Assembly (NCBI GenBank): GCA_902778455.1
Contig: CACYXR010000003.1
Coordinates: 41,778-105,777 of the forward strand
Source of the DNA: an uncultured Selenomonadaceae bacterium
Lineage (GTDB): Bacteria > Bacillota > Negativicutes > Selenomonadales > Selenomonadaceae
Direction of reading: 5' to 3'
Length of the DNA stretch: 64,000 nucleotides
Shown one piece after another: positions 8,583 through 16,752 of the stretch. Below the pieces are notes generated by a model. It made no database searches and was not told where the DNA came from. It was given only the letters and a program-made list of their open reading frames with translations. The translations under genes and the position numbers were made by a program. The stretch's first letter is position 1. Every line of letters begins with the position of its first letter.

Positions 8583-9947
8583 CTATTGCACTTTTGAAGC
8601 CGAGGGGGCGTCATGCAGCGTTTCCCGTACTATCCAGTACGCAATCAAAAGCGGGACGCAAGCCCCGACCCAGGCCATCGGGTTCGCGAAGCAGGCGCCG
8701 AGATATCCGAAGCGCTCGATCAGGAACATTGCCGCCACCGCACGCATCAAAAGCTCCATGATGCCCGCGAAAGTCGGTACCACCGTCTGTCCCAGCCCCT
8801 GCAGCGTGAATCGGAAAATGAAAAGCAGCGACAGCACGAAATAACAAAGCCCGTTTACCACAAGGAACGTGCGCCCCATCGCAATAACCTCCGGCTCTCC
8901 CGCACCGACAAAGCCCTCAATCACAAACCCGCCGCACAAAATATTAAAAATCGCCGCCAATACGCTGAACGTCCCCGACATCAAAATGCAGGACCTGACC
9001 CCTTCCCGAATCCGCGAAAGCCGCCGCGCTCCGAAATTTTGCGCCGTGTAGGTTGTCATCGCCATGCCGAAGGAAATCATCGGCATCACTGCCACCGCGT
9101 CCACACGCTGCGCCGCCGCGTAAGCGGCAATCGACTGCGCCCCGAGCCCGTTCAGCGCCCCTTGCAGGATAATCGCGCCGAGAGCCACCACCGAGGACTG
9201 GAAGCCCATCGTATATCCGATTTTCGCGTGAGCCCAAAGCTCGTGCTTCGTCAGCTTCCAATCCTCCTTGCGGATCCAAAGCGGGGAAATATGACGGCGG
9301 ATATAAAAAAAGCAAATCAGGTTTGCCAACACCTGCGACGCCGCAGTCGCCAGCGCCGCCCCCGGCACGCCGAGGCCGAAGCCCAGAATAAAAATCGGCT
9401 CGAAAATGATATTGATGACCAGACCGACGGATAGCATGATCGTCGGGATGCGGCTGTCGCCCAACGCACGGATCAGGTTCGTCTGCATCGCGAACAGGCT
9501 CATCAGCGGCACGCCCGCGCAGATAATCGAAATGAAAGAAACCGCGTCGTCCAAAATTTCCGGCGGCGTGTCAAGGAGCGTCAGCACAGGGCGTATCAAC
9601 GGCAGCCCGAAAAGCGTCATCCCAGCCGCCATGGCCAGCGAAAGCACAATGCAATGCGCTGCGCTTCTGCGCACGCCCTCCTCGTCCTTCGCGCCGAAGG
9701 CCTGCCCCGTTTTGATGGCCAGTCCCGTCGTCATGCCCATGACAAAGCCGATCATCAGGAACATCAGGCAGCCCGTGCATCCCACAGCCGCCAACGCTTT
9801 AACGCCGAGGAAGCGCCCGACAAGGAAAGTATCAACAAACGCATACATCTGCTGCATCATATTGCCGGCAATCAGCGGCAGGGCAAAAAACAGGATCAGC
9901 CGCCAGGGCTTGCCCTCGGTCATATCCTTTGTCGCTTCCAGCGCCAT
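8583..9947 (-). CDS. MATE-family multidrug efflux transporter
   Basis: This 454-residue protein has about twelve membrane segments in two homologous halves. FALPLIAGNMMQQMYAFVDTFLVGRFLG is the typical MATE opening (quoted here as FALPLIAGNMMQQ then VDTFLVGRFLG), and GMTTGLAIKTGQAFGAKDEEG matches the first-half loop. These antiporters export cationic drugs with Na+ or H+. The ATG at 9947 follows AAGGAGGGGGACGT; a longer frame upstream has no ribosome site. The short gap to the YdcF-like gene suggests co-transcription. The substrate is unknown. Confidence 0.9.
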   Translation of the reverse strand: MALEATKDMTEGKPWRLILFFALPLIAGNMMQQMYAFVDTFLVGRFLGVKALAAVGCTGCLMFLMIGFVMGMTTGLAIKTGQAFGAKDEEGVRRSAAHCIVLSLAMAAGMTLFGLPLIRPVLTLLDTPPEILDDAVSFISIICAGVPLMSLFAMQTNLIRALGDSRIPTIMLSVGLVINIIFEPIFILGFGLGVPGAALATAASQVLANLICFFYIRRHISPLWIRKEDWKLTKHELWAHAKIGYTMGFQSSVVALGAIILQGALNGLGAQSIAAYAAAQRVDAVAVMPMISFGMAMTTYTAQNFGARRLSRIREGVRSCILMSGTFSVLAAIFNILCGGFVIEGFVGAGEPEVIAMGRTFLVVNGLCYFVLSLLFIFRFTLQGLGQTVVPTFAGIMELLMRAVAAMFLIERFGYLGACFANPMAWVGACVPLLIAYWIVRETLHDAPSASKVQ

Positions 9948-10006
9948 ACGTCCCCCTCCTTTCCAAGGTGTCGAACAAACACGCAAGGAACCACTTTCGT
10001 ATTTCC

Positions 10007-10768
10007 TTAAAATCCCGTCATTTTGGTCACGAAGAATCGAAGCTCCTCGCGCATGACGCAAACTGTGTCGTCCAACGCGTACGCTTCCGGGCCGAACCAG
10101 ATATAGTGAAGCTCACGCGGCAGCCTGCTTGCCCGATAGCCTACCGGGAAGGGCGTAACGCTTATGCCGTTGTTTTCGAAATTCAGCACCGAGCGTTTCA
10201 TATGAAACGCCGAGGTCACGAGAAGCGGGGCGGAAAATCCGCGTTCCCGAAGCATTTCCGCCGTGAATCTCGCGTTCTCTCCCGTCGTTCGGCTCTTCGT
10301 TTCCAAAAGAATGTCCTGCTCAGGCACGCCCAGCCCCAAAAGATTGCGCCGCGCGATCTCGGCCTCCGAAGCGCCGCCCTCCAGCACTTTTCCGCCCGTG
10401 AAAAGGATCGGGATATGGAGCCGATGATAGAGCCGCGCCGTCGCCAAAAGCCGCGTCGAAGAGCCTTCAAGGAGCCCTCCTGTTCCGTCTATATCCGGGG
10501 TTCCCTTTGTCGCCCCGCCGCCCAATAAAACGATTACATCCCCCGACGGATTCTGGGGCTGCGGATACGACGTTTCCAGATTTCGCATCAGAGCCGCTGA
10601 CAGATACGGCGTAGAAATTGCATAAAGCAGCATCGTCACGACGAAAATCGCCGCGGCGATTTCTTGTTCCCGCCGACGCCACAACCTGACTGCCATCCAA
10701 AGGAAAAAGAGCAAAAAAAGCCCCGGCGGCAAAGCGAAAGTCACGCCGAACTTCAAGAACGATATCAC
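10007..10768 (-). CDS. YdcF/SanA-like DUF218 membrane protein
   Basis: This 253-residue protein has two N-terminal membrane segments (about residues 5-27 and 37-57) and a DUF218 domain beginning VIVLLGGGATKGTPD. The family motifs FTGGK, ETKSRTTGENA and LLVTSAFHMKRS are present. Relatives (YdcF, SanA, ElyC) are inner-membrane proteins tied to envelope maintenance, but their reaction is not established. The GTG start is preceded by AAAGGGGG, which lies within one arm of a strong hairpin (10772-10797). Confidence 0.85.
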   Translation of the reverse strand: MISFLKFGVTFALPPGLFLLFFLWMAVRLWRRREQEIAAAIFVVTMLLYAISTPYLSAALMRNLETSYPQPQNPSGDVIVLLGGGATKGTPDIDGTGGLLEGSSTRLLATARLYHRLHIPILFTGGKVLEGGASEAEIARRNLLGLGVPEQDILLETKSRTTGENARFTAEMLRERGFSAPLLVTSAFHMKRSVLNFENNGISVTPFPVGYRASRLPRELHYIWFGPEAYALDDTVCVMREELRFFVTKMTGF

Positions 10769-10771
10769 AAA

Positions 10772-10797
10772 GCCGCCCCCTTTCGAAAGGGAGCGGC
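10772..10797 (-). promoter_or_regulatory. Hairpin covering the ydcF-like ribosome site
   Basis: The minus strand reads GCCGCTCCCTTTCGAAAGGG then GGCGGC, an almost perfect 12-bp stem. The 3' arm contains the AAAGGGGG ribosome site of the GTG start at 10768. It could lower translation, or act as a weak terminator after galE (GGCTTT follows). Confidence 0.55.
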
Positions 10798-10853
10798 CTC
10801 AATGCCTGCGCAGGAGGCGATTTTCCCCGCTGCACAACAGGCTCTGCTGTATT

Positions 10854-11789
10854 TCACGATACATCAGCCTTCTCAATAAAGTAATTGTAAGTCCGGCGAA
10901 GCCCTTCCGTCAGAGAGACCGACGGTTTCCAGCCGAGCCCGCGCCGGGCCCGCGCATTCGACAGCGCCGACTTGTAGATGTCCCCCGGACGCTCCGGACC
11001 GTATTTCGGGATAATCCGCCGCCCCGCGACCTCCGACAGCACATCGACAAGCTCCCGAAGGCTCGTCTGCGTCTGTGTGCTCAAATTGTATACCACGTTC
11101 GCCTGCGTCGTCTTCAGCGCAGCCGCTACACCCGCCGCGATATCTCCAGCGTAAATAAAATCCCGCGTCTGTTCGCCGTCGCCGAAAATCGTGATTTCCT
11201 TTTCCTCCGCGACGCTCCGAGCAAAAATGCTGATGACGCCGCCCTCGCCGCCATCGCCCTGCCGCTCGCCGTAAACGTTCGCGAAGCGCAAAACCACATA
11301 TTCGAGACCGAAACGCTCATGGTAAAGCTCCAGATACCGTTCCGCCGTCACCTTCGACAGCCCGTAGAACGACATCGGCTCCAGCTTGTGCGCCTCCTTG
11401 ATCGGCAGATCGCGCTCCGGCACATCGCCGTAGGCAGCGGCCGTCGAAGAAAAAATCACGCGCTTCACGCCTCCCTGCCGTGCCGCCTCCAGCACGCGAA
11501 CCATTCCGAGGATATTGCTGTCCGCGTCCTCCGCCGGCTCCTCCAGCGAATAGGAAACCAGCGTCTGCCCCGCCAAATGCACAATCGTGTCGTACTGCCC
11601 GGTGGCAATCACGCCCGTCAGCCGTTCGTCGCGGACATCCATCTCGATCAGTTCCATATCCGGTTCAAGATGCTCCCGCCGTCCCGAAGAAAGATTGTCC
11701 AGTGCCACCGGCTCATCGCCGTGCTCTTTCAAATATCGCATCAAATGCGAGCCGATAAAGCCCGCTCCTCCCGTGATTAAAACCTTCAT
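10854..11789 (-). CDS. galE: UDP-glucose 4-epimerase family protein
   Basis: This 311-residue short-chain epimerase has the NAD motif GGAGFIGSHLMRYL at residues 7-20, the catalytic S/T and Y-x3-K triad (SSTAAAYGD; YGLSK) and the substrate segment RFANVYG. The likely reaction is UDP-glucose to UDP-galactose or a related UDP-sugar inversion at C4. It is 42 nt downstream of rmlD, in a nucleotide-sugar cluster with galU. At 311 residues it belongs to the shorter bacterial GalE group; the exact sugar is an inference. Confidence 0.87.
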   Translation of the reverse strand: MKVLITGGAGFIGSHLMRYLKEHGDEPVALDNLSSGRREHLEPDMELIEMDVRDERLTGVIATGQYDTIVHLAGQTLVSYSLEEPAEDADSNILGMVRVLEAARQGGVKRVIFSSTAAAYGDVPERDLPIKEAHKLEPMSFYGLSKVTAERYLELYHERFGLEYVVLRFANVYGERQGDGGEGGVISIFARSVAEEKEITIFGDGEQTRDFIYAGDIAAGVAAALKTTQANVVYNLSTQTQTSLRELVDVLSEVAGRRIIPKYGPERPGDIYKSALSNARARRGLGWKPSVSLTEGLRRTYNYFIEKADVS

Positions 11790-11831
11790 AAATACTCCCC
11801 CGCGCCTCCGCGCGTTCGATTCTCCTCTTCT

Positions 11832-12692
11832 TTAGTCCCCTGCGGCTTCCAATTCCGCCAGATACCGGTTCACCGCGTCTTTCCAGTCCGGCAAACGGCG
11901 AAAACCGCCCCGGTCCAGCGACGATTTCGACAGCCTCGAATTTTTCGGGCGCACCGCCTTTGTCGGGTACATCTCCGACGATACCGGCGTCACCTTCGTC
12001 GGAAGCCCGCGCAGCCGGATCGCCTCCGCCGCCAGTTCCGCCCATGAGCAGACTCCCTCGTTCGTCGCGTGATAGACGCCGTATTTCTCGCTGTCGGCCA
12101 TATCGGCCAACAGCTCCGCCAGATCCGCCGTATAGGTCGGCGAACCGATCTGATCGTCCACCACCGTCAGCGCGTCCCGCGTCTTCGCGAGGCCGAGGAT
12201 CGTCCGGATGAAATTCCTGCCGTGGACGCCGAACACCCAGGATGTCCGAATGATGAAAAACCGTCCCGACTTCATCGCGTCCCGCACAGCGTTTTCCCCC
12301 GCCAGCTTCGACGCACCGTAAGTATTGCACGGCGCCGTCTCGTCGCCGGTTTCGTAAAAATTCGCGCCCGTGCCGGGAAACACATAATCAGTGCTGATGT
12401 AGACGAGCCTTGCGTCAATTCCCTCGCACGCGTCGGCAATCGCACGCGTCGATTCCACATTGACCGTCCGGCAAAGCTCCTTCTCATCCTCGGCCCGATC
12501 CACCGCCGTATAGGCCGCACAGTGAATCACCGCGTCCGGACGCGTCTCCAAGACAAACGATTTCGTCCGCACCGGATCGTCCAGCGGCATCTCTGCCCGC
12601 GTCGCGCCAATGATCTCCACACCGCGCCTGCGAAGCGCGCGCACCGTGTCAAAACCGAGCTGTCCCGTCACGCCCGTCACAAGAATCTTCAT
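11832..12692 (-). CDS. rmlD: dTDP-4-dehydrorhamnose reductase
   Basis: This 286-residue reductase completes dTDP-L-rhamnose synthesis. The NAD(P) motif VTGVTGQLGFDTVRAL is followed by DAVIHCAAYTAVDRAEDE, YISTDYVFPG and the catalytic YGASKLAGE. The ATG at 12692 follows TTGGAG; the frame extends 8 codons upstream without a better ribosome site. rmlA, rmlB and rmlC are not in the window, so the rest of the pathway is elsewhere. Neighbouring galE, galU and phosphohexomutase genes fit surface polysaccharide or LPS precursor supply. Confidence 0.92.
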   Translation of the reverse strand: MKILVTGVTGQLGFDTVRALRRRGVEIIGATRAEMPLDDPVRTKSFVLETRPDAVIHCAAYTAVDRAEDEKELCRTVNVESTRAIADACEGIDARLVYISTDYVFPGTGANFYETGDETAPCNTYGASKLAGENAVRDAMKSGRFFIIRTSWVFGVHGRNFIRTILGLAKTRDALTVVDDQIGSPTYTADLAELLADMADSEKYGVYHATNEGVCSWAELAAEAIRLRGLPTKVTPVSSEMYPTKAVRPKNSRLSKSSLDRGGFRRLPDWKDAVNRYLAELEAAGD

Positions 12693-12754
12693 AACACCAA
12701 CTCCAATATTAACCATAATATTTTACCATTTGCGGAAAACGAACGCAAGGCAAT

Positions 12755-12786
12755 AAAAAAGAAGCCGCGCTGTTTTTCGCGGCTTC
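12755..12786 (-). terminator. Terminator after the carbonic anhydrase gene
   Basis: GAAGCCGCG (12761-12769) pairs with CGCGGCTTC (12778-12786). On the minus strand it is followed by six T, at the correct distance after the gene ending at 12816. Confidence 0.85.
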
Positions 12787-12815
12787 CCGTTCATCATATA
12801 TATTATACGATTATA

Positions 12816-13373
12816 TTATACGATCTTCTCCCCGTGATAAAGCTCGCCCTCGATGTCCGGCTTCACGCCGTAGCCGATGGCCCACTCGCACTTGTACTTG
12901 ATGGCCTGCGCGTGGATAGAGTCGATGCGGTCGATAGTCCGGCGCACTTTGCCCGGTACGCCCGCCACGAGGGAATTTGGGGGAATCACCTCATTCTGGA
13001 GAATCAGCGCGCCGGCGGCGATAATCGAGCCGCGTCCGATCCGCGCCCCGTCCAGCACCGTGGCGTTCATGCCGATCAGCACATGATCCTCCACCGTGCA
13101 GGCATGCACCACCGCGCCGTGTCCGATGGTCACATAGTCTCCGATGATGCACGGGAAATCGTCGGCCACATGCAGGCATGTCAGATCCTGCACATTGGAG
13201 CACTCGCCGACGGAAATGTAATTGACGTCGCCCCGGGCCACCACCCCGGGCCAGATGCTCGCATATTTCGCGATGCGGACGTCGCCGGACAAAAATACCT
13301 GCGGCGCAACGAAAGCCTCTTCATGGATCTGCGGACTCTTCCCTTCAAACTCGCGGCTTGTAAGCGTATACAT
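12816..13373 (-). CDS. Gamma-carbonic anhydrase family hexapeptide-repeat protein
   Basis: This 185-residue left-handed beta-helix protein is of the gamma-CA/YrdA type. Hexapeptide repeats run from about residue 20 to 140 (for example SIWPGVVARGDVN, CIIGDYVTIGHGAVVHAC, HVLIGMNATVLDGARIG). Histidines in TCLHVAD, TIGHGA and VVHAC match the zinc ligands of the family. Many members show no proven anhydrase activity, so CO2 hydration is a family-level guess. It is transcribed alone, divergent from the thioesterase gene, with a clear terminator. Confidence 0.87.
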   Translation of the reverse strand: MYTLTSREFEGKSPQIHEEAFVAPQVFLSGDVRIAKYASIWPGVVARGDVNYISVGECSNVQDLTCLHVADDFPCIIGDYVTIGHGAVVHACTVEDHVLIGMNATVLDGARIGRGSIIAAGALILQNEVIPPNSLVAGVPGKVRRTIDRIDSIHAQAIKYKCEWAIGYGVKPDIEGELYHGEKIV

Positions 13374-13454
13374 AGCTGTACACTCCTTTTCACATTTTTG
13401 ATAATTTCATTGTATATTACTTTTCCGAAAATGGAAAGCAGAATTTTTTTGTGA

Positions 13455-13460
13455 TATACT
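13455..13460 (+). promoter_or_regulatory. Extended -10 for the thioesterase pair
   Basis: TGATATACT (-10 TATACT at 13455-13460 with a TG one base upstream) lies 40 nt before the first thioesterase start. No good -35 is visible, as expected for an extended -10 promoter. Confidence 0.45.
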
Positions 13461-13500
13461 AACAGGAAAAACCAGAAATCAACGCGAAAGGAAGAATTCT

Positions 13501-13941
13501 ATGAACCGGGAAACCGCCCTTCCGATCCTGAAGGAAATCTACGAACAGGGCAACCCCTTCGTGAAGCTCTGCGGCATCGTCATCGACGACGCGGGGCAGG
13601 GCATGGCCAAAAGCCATATGACTGTCACCGAGCCGCTGACGAATCTCGTCCAGCGCCTCCACGGCGGCGCTTTGGCGACACTCATCGACAACATCTTCGG
13701 CGTCACCTGCCGGACCATCGGCGCGGAGGTCGTCACCCAGAGCATCACGACGAACCTGATTCGCAACACCGATATCGGCAAGACCGTCTACGCCGAAGCC
13801 CATATCCACCACGCGGGCCGTACCACCATCGTCCTGGAGGCCGACGTGTTCACCGAGGAAAAAAAGCTGATGGCCCACTCCATCGCCACCATGTTCGTCA
13901 GCGGCACGGACGACAGGTTCCCGCGCAAGTGGGACGAATAA
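13501..13941 (+). CDS. PaaI-family hotdog thioesterase (first of pair)
   Basis: This 146-residue hotdog-fold protein resembles PaaI acyl-CoA thioesterases. LHGGALATLIDNIFGVTCRT is the family's active-site helix with the conserved HGG and the acidic D. The ATG follows GGAAAGGAAG. It is about 40% alike by eye to the next gene, from which it is separated by a structured repeat. The pair probably arose by tandem duplication; their substrates are unknown. Confidence 0.83.
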   Translation: MNRETALPILKEIYEQGNPFVKLCGIVIDDAGQGMAKSHMTVTEPLTNLVQRLHGGALATLIDNIFGVTCRTIGAEVVTQSITTNLIRNTDIGKTVYAEAHIHHAGRTTIVLEADVFTEEKKLMAHSIATMFVSGTDDRFPRKWDE

Positions 13942-13963
13942 CTTTGATTAATTCGCGCAGAAT

Positions 13964-14045
13964 AAATTTCGCTGTGCGGGGCAGCAGACACGAAGGCGTA
14001 GTCATGCACTACGTCGAGCGTCGATAACAAAGCACAGCGGAATTT
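13964..14045. repeat. Structured repeat, GAAGGCGTAG/CTACGTCGAG family (copy B1)
   Basis: Outer arms AAATTTCGCTGTGC (13964-13977) and GCACAGCGGAATTT (14032-14045) enclose the core CGAAGGCGTAG-TCATGCA-CTACGTCGAG. The element ends just before the ribosome site of the second thioesterase gene. Related cores occur at 35831-35934 and 63930-64000. Confidence 0.7.
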
Positions 14046-14070
14046 AGGCAAGCGAAATGGAGGTGCAATC

Positions 14071-14505
14071 TTGGACAAAGAAAAATGCCTTGCAATCATA
14101 CAGGACATCTTCAGCACGAACCGCTACGTGATCCACAGCGGCATCATCATCGACGAGGTCGGCTGCGGTTGGGCAAAACTCCACATGACCATCGACGCCG
14201 ACGTCCATATCAACCTGACCGGCTTCACCCACGGGGGCGCATTCTCGACACTGGCCAATACCGCCGTCGGCGTGGCCTGCTGCACCGTCGGCGCAAAGAC
14301 GGTCACGCTGAATATCACCACCGACTTCATAAAGAACATCCGCGCAGGGGAAACGGCATGGGCCGAAGCGAAAGTCCTGCACCGGGGCCGAAAGACCATC
14401 GTCCTCGTCTCGAAAATCTACGACGACCACCACTCGCTGCTTTGCCAGACCATGGCGACGATGTACGTCAAAGGCGACGACGAACGGATCCCGAAGGAAT
14501 GGTAA
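14071..14505 (+). CDS. PaaI-family hotdog thioesterase (second of pair)
   Basis: This 144-residue paralogue of the preceding gene has the same layout: FTHGGAFSTLANTAVGVACCT corresponds to the HGG active-site helix, but here the acidic residue of the first copy (LIDNIFG) is replaced by asparagine (LANTAVG). GGAGGTG six bases upstream identifies the TTG start. Loss of the acidic residue suggests that activity or substrate differs between the copies. A strong terminator follows. Confidence 0.82.
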   Translation: MDKEKCLAIIQDIFSTNRYVIHSGIIIDEVGCGWAKLHMTIDADVHINLTGFTHGGAFSTLANTAVGVACCTVGAKTVTLNITTDFIKNIRAGETAWAEAKVLHRGRKTIVLVSKIYDDHHSLLCQTMATMYVKGDDERIPKEW

Positions 14506-14509
14506 ACGA

Positions 14510-14559
14510 AAGGAAGCCTTGCAATCGCAAATCTTCGCGTATTGCAAGGCTTCCTTTTT
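14510..14559. terminator. Terminator between thioesterase pair and ribF
   Basis: GGAAGCCTTGCAAT (14512-14525) pairs with ATTGCAAGGCTTCC (14541-14554), followed by TTTTT on the plus strand. It also ends the opposing ribF transcript. Confidence 0.88.
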
Positions 14560-15489
14560 CTATACGAATATTTCCCGCGCTTTTTGCTCGTCGCGCCGAA
14601 TCTGCCCGACCAGCGCCTCTGGCGACGGGAATTTTTTTTCCGCCCGAAGCCGCTCGACAAATCGCACCGTGATATCCCGACCGTAAAGATTGCCGGCAAA
14701 ATCAAGAAGATGCGCCTCGACACGGCGCTCATTCCCGTCAAAGGTGGGATTGCTTCCGACGTTGGCGACGCCGATCTTTTCTTCCCCGCTTTCAAGTACA
14801 ACGCGCACTGCATAGGCGCCGTTGGCGGGGCAGGCCTCGCCTTTCGGCGGCAACAGGTTCGCCGTCGGAAATCCCAAAGTCCGCCCGCGCTCGTTGCCGT
14901 GAACGACGACGCCCGCAATCGAAAATGGGCGTCCCAGAAGCTCGCCGGCCAGCCGCACGTCGCCCGCAGAAAGCAACGCGCGAATCCGCGTGCTCGAAAC
15001 TGTTTCCCCCGCATAGGAAAGGAGCGGCACCTTCTCGACGTGAAATCCCATTTCTTTTCCCTTCGCGGCGAGAAATTCCGGCGTGCCGCGCCCGCCCGCG
15101 CCGAAAGAAAAATTCTCCCCGACGACCACCGTTCGCGGAGCAAGAGTTTCGACGAGACGCGAGAGAAAAACCTCCGCTGGAAGCGAAGCCAGCTCTTTTG
15201 TGAACGGCTCCTCGATCACGAAATCAACGCCGAGGGACGTAAACACACGGCGCCTTTCTTCCGGCGAGGAAAGGGACGGCGGCACGCGGTCCGGCACGAG
15301 CACGGACAGCGGATGATTTTGAAAGGTAAAGACGACGCAGGGAACGTCTGCGGCATGTGCCAGCGCCACGGCGCGGGATATCAACGTCTGATGACCGATA
15401 TGCACGCCGTCGAAGGTGCCGACGGCAACGACGCAGCCTCGCGCATCATACGCATTTTGCGTGTTGGAAAGCCGCCCAAGGATTTTCAC
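14560..15489 (-). CDS. ribF: Bifunctional riboflavin kinase/FAD synthetase
   Basis: This 309-residue enzyme phosphorylates riboflavin to FMN and adenylates FMN to FAD. The N-terminal nucleotidyltransferase domain has AVGTFDGVHIGHQTLI and the segment ETVSSTRIRALLSAGDV. The C-terminal kinase domain contains GNERGRTLGFPTANLLPP and GSNPTFDG. The start is the GTG at 15489, which lies 8 nt after AAGGAGG; the frame upstream runs through a repeat and is not coding. It is the last gene of the nusA-infB operon, separated from truB by repeat R1. Confidence 0.93.
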   Translation of the reverse strand: MKILGRLSNTQNAYDARGCVVAVGTFDGVHIGHQTLISRAVALAHAADVPCVVFTFQNHPLSVLVPDRVPPSLSSPEERRRVFTSLGVDFVIEEPFTKELASLPAEVFLSRLVETLAPRTVVVGENFSFGAGGRGTPEFLAAKGKEMGFHVEKVPLLSYAGETVSSTRIRALLSAGDVRLAGELLGRPFSIAGVVVHGNERGRTLGFPTANLLPPKGEACPANGAYAVRVVLESGEEKIGVANVGSNPTFDGNERRVEAHLLDFAGNLYGRDITVRFVERLRAEKKFPSPEALVGQIRRDEQKAREIFV

Positions 15490-15540
15490 GCGCCGCGCCT
15501 CCTTTCGGTTGAAATACAATACATAACACGCTACAATCAG

Positions 15541-15708
15541 CCTTCCCCTTGAGGAGGCGCGAAGCGCGGGAGTCCAGTGGACTCCCTGGACGGTGGCAGC
15601 CCGCAGGGCTGACGGATGAGGTGTAACAACGTACACTTGATGCAAGCGCAAGACCACAGCCGCCTCATCCACCGCTAAAGCGGTCCCCCTTCCCCTCAAG
15701 GGGAAGGC
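15541..15708. repeat. Long-hairpin repeat R1 (CCTTCCCCT...AGGGGAAGG family)
   Basis: It begins with CCTTCCCCTT, contains the small hairpin CAGCCCGCAGGGCTGACGG and GATGAGGTG, and ends with CCTCATCCACCG then CCCTCAAGGGGAAGGC. It fills the truB-ribF gap. This copy carries an extra hairpin, AGTCCAGTGGACT. Confidence 0.85.
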
Positions 15709-15721
15709 AAGCCCCATCCGC

Positions 15722-16597
15722 TCACGTTCCTCTATATACCTTCTCCGGAGCCATCGACGCCGCCTTTTCGTCGTATCGTCCGATTCCCAAGAACGTGCCG
15801 CCGGAAAATACTGCCAGCGGCTCCTCTCCCGAAAGTCCCTCGATATGCGTGGGAAGCCCGTTCAGGAACGCTTTTGCCCGCGCCTCCGGCAAATCATAAC
15901 GCGTCAAATGGCCCAGATATATTTCCGGCGGCTCCACCGCCTTCTCGCCGAGCACCGAAAGCTCTTCCGGCGTGTGCGCGTCGTCCAGTGCGAAATCTCC
16001 GACGCGGCTCCGCACAAGAAACGACATCGTCGCGGGAACGCTGACCGCCCGGCCGAGATCGCGGCAAATCGAGCGGATATAGGTGCCCTTTGAGCAGTCG
16101 ATATCGAGCAGCAGCGTTTTTTCTTTTTCGCTCCTTGCCAGAACGTCGAGTCGATAAATCGTCACGCGCCGCGACGGGAGCTCGACCTCGGTATTTTTCC
16201 GCGCGAGGTCGCAGGCGCGCCGGCCGCCGATTTTGACGGCGGAATAGACCGGAGGCGTCTGGGAGATTTCCCCCGTCAGAGAACGTACCGCGCGGGCGAC
16301 CGTTTCTTCGTCCGGCATTGGCGCGTCATTTTGCACAACAATCTCACCGAGGTCGTCGCCGCTGTCGGTCTCGACGCCGAAGCGCAACTCCGCGCGGTAG
16401 GATTTCCGCGTGCCGCCGACGTATTCGAGCAGCCGCGTCGCGCGTCCGACGGCAATCGGCAATACGCCCGCCGCGCCGGGATCCAGCGTGCCCGCGTGCC
16501 CCGCTTTTTTCAGCCCGAGCACACGACGCACATGCCCCACCGCGTCATGGGAACTCATGCCGGGGGGCTTTAGGAAGTTGATAAATCCGTCCAACAA
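15722..16597 (-). CDS. truB: tRNA pseudouridine-55 synthase
   Basis: This enzyme of about 291 residues isomerises U55 in the T-loop of tRNAs. It has the TruB opening DGFINFLKPPGMSSHDAVG, the catalytic-aspartate motif HAGTLDPGAAGVLPIAVG, and YRAELRFGVETDSGD. The C-terminal part (SVRVP-like region and a PUA-type tail) is present. The start is one of three consecutive codons GTG-TTG-TTG (16600-16594); I chose the middle TTG, six bases after AAGGCGG. It lies between repeats R2 and R1. Confidence 0.92.
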   Translation of the reverse strand: MLDGFINFLKPPGMSSHDAVGHVRRVLGLKKAGHAGTLDPGAAGVLPIAVGRATRLLEYVGGTRKSYRAELRFGVETDSGDDLGEIVVQNDAPMPDEETVARAVRSLTGEISQTPPVYSAVKIGGRRACDLARKNTEVELPSRRVTIYRLDVLARSEKEKTLLLDIDCSKGTYIRSICRDLGRAVSVPATMSFLVRSRVGDFALDDAHTPEELSVLGEKAVEPPEIYLGHLTRYDLPEARAKAFLNGLPTHIEGLSGEEPLAVFSGGTFLGIGRYDEKAASMAPEKVYRGT

Positions 16598-16626
16598 CAC
16601 GCACCGCCTTTTATAAATTTCAGTTA

Positions 16627-16741
16627 CTTGCCTTCCCTTGCGGGGGCACGCGAAGCGCAACGGATGAGGTGTTGAGACAAACGTAAGGTACGTGCCACCC
16701 CACCCCCCGCCTACGGCGGGACCCTCCCCTCAAGGGGAGGA
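16627..16741. repeat. Long-hairpin repeat R2
   Basis: It starts CTTGCCTTCCC and ends CTCCCCTCAAGGGGAGGAC, with ACGGATGAGGTG in the left part and CCGCCTACGGCGG in the right part. It fills the nrnA-truB gap and is a diverged copy of the R family. Confidence 0.75.
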
Positions 16742-16752
16742 CTAATATAGAT

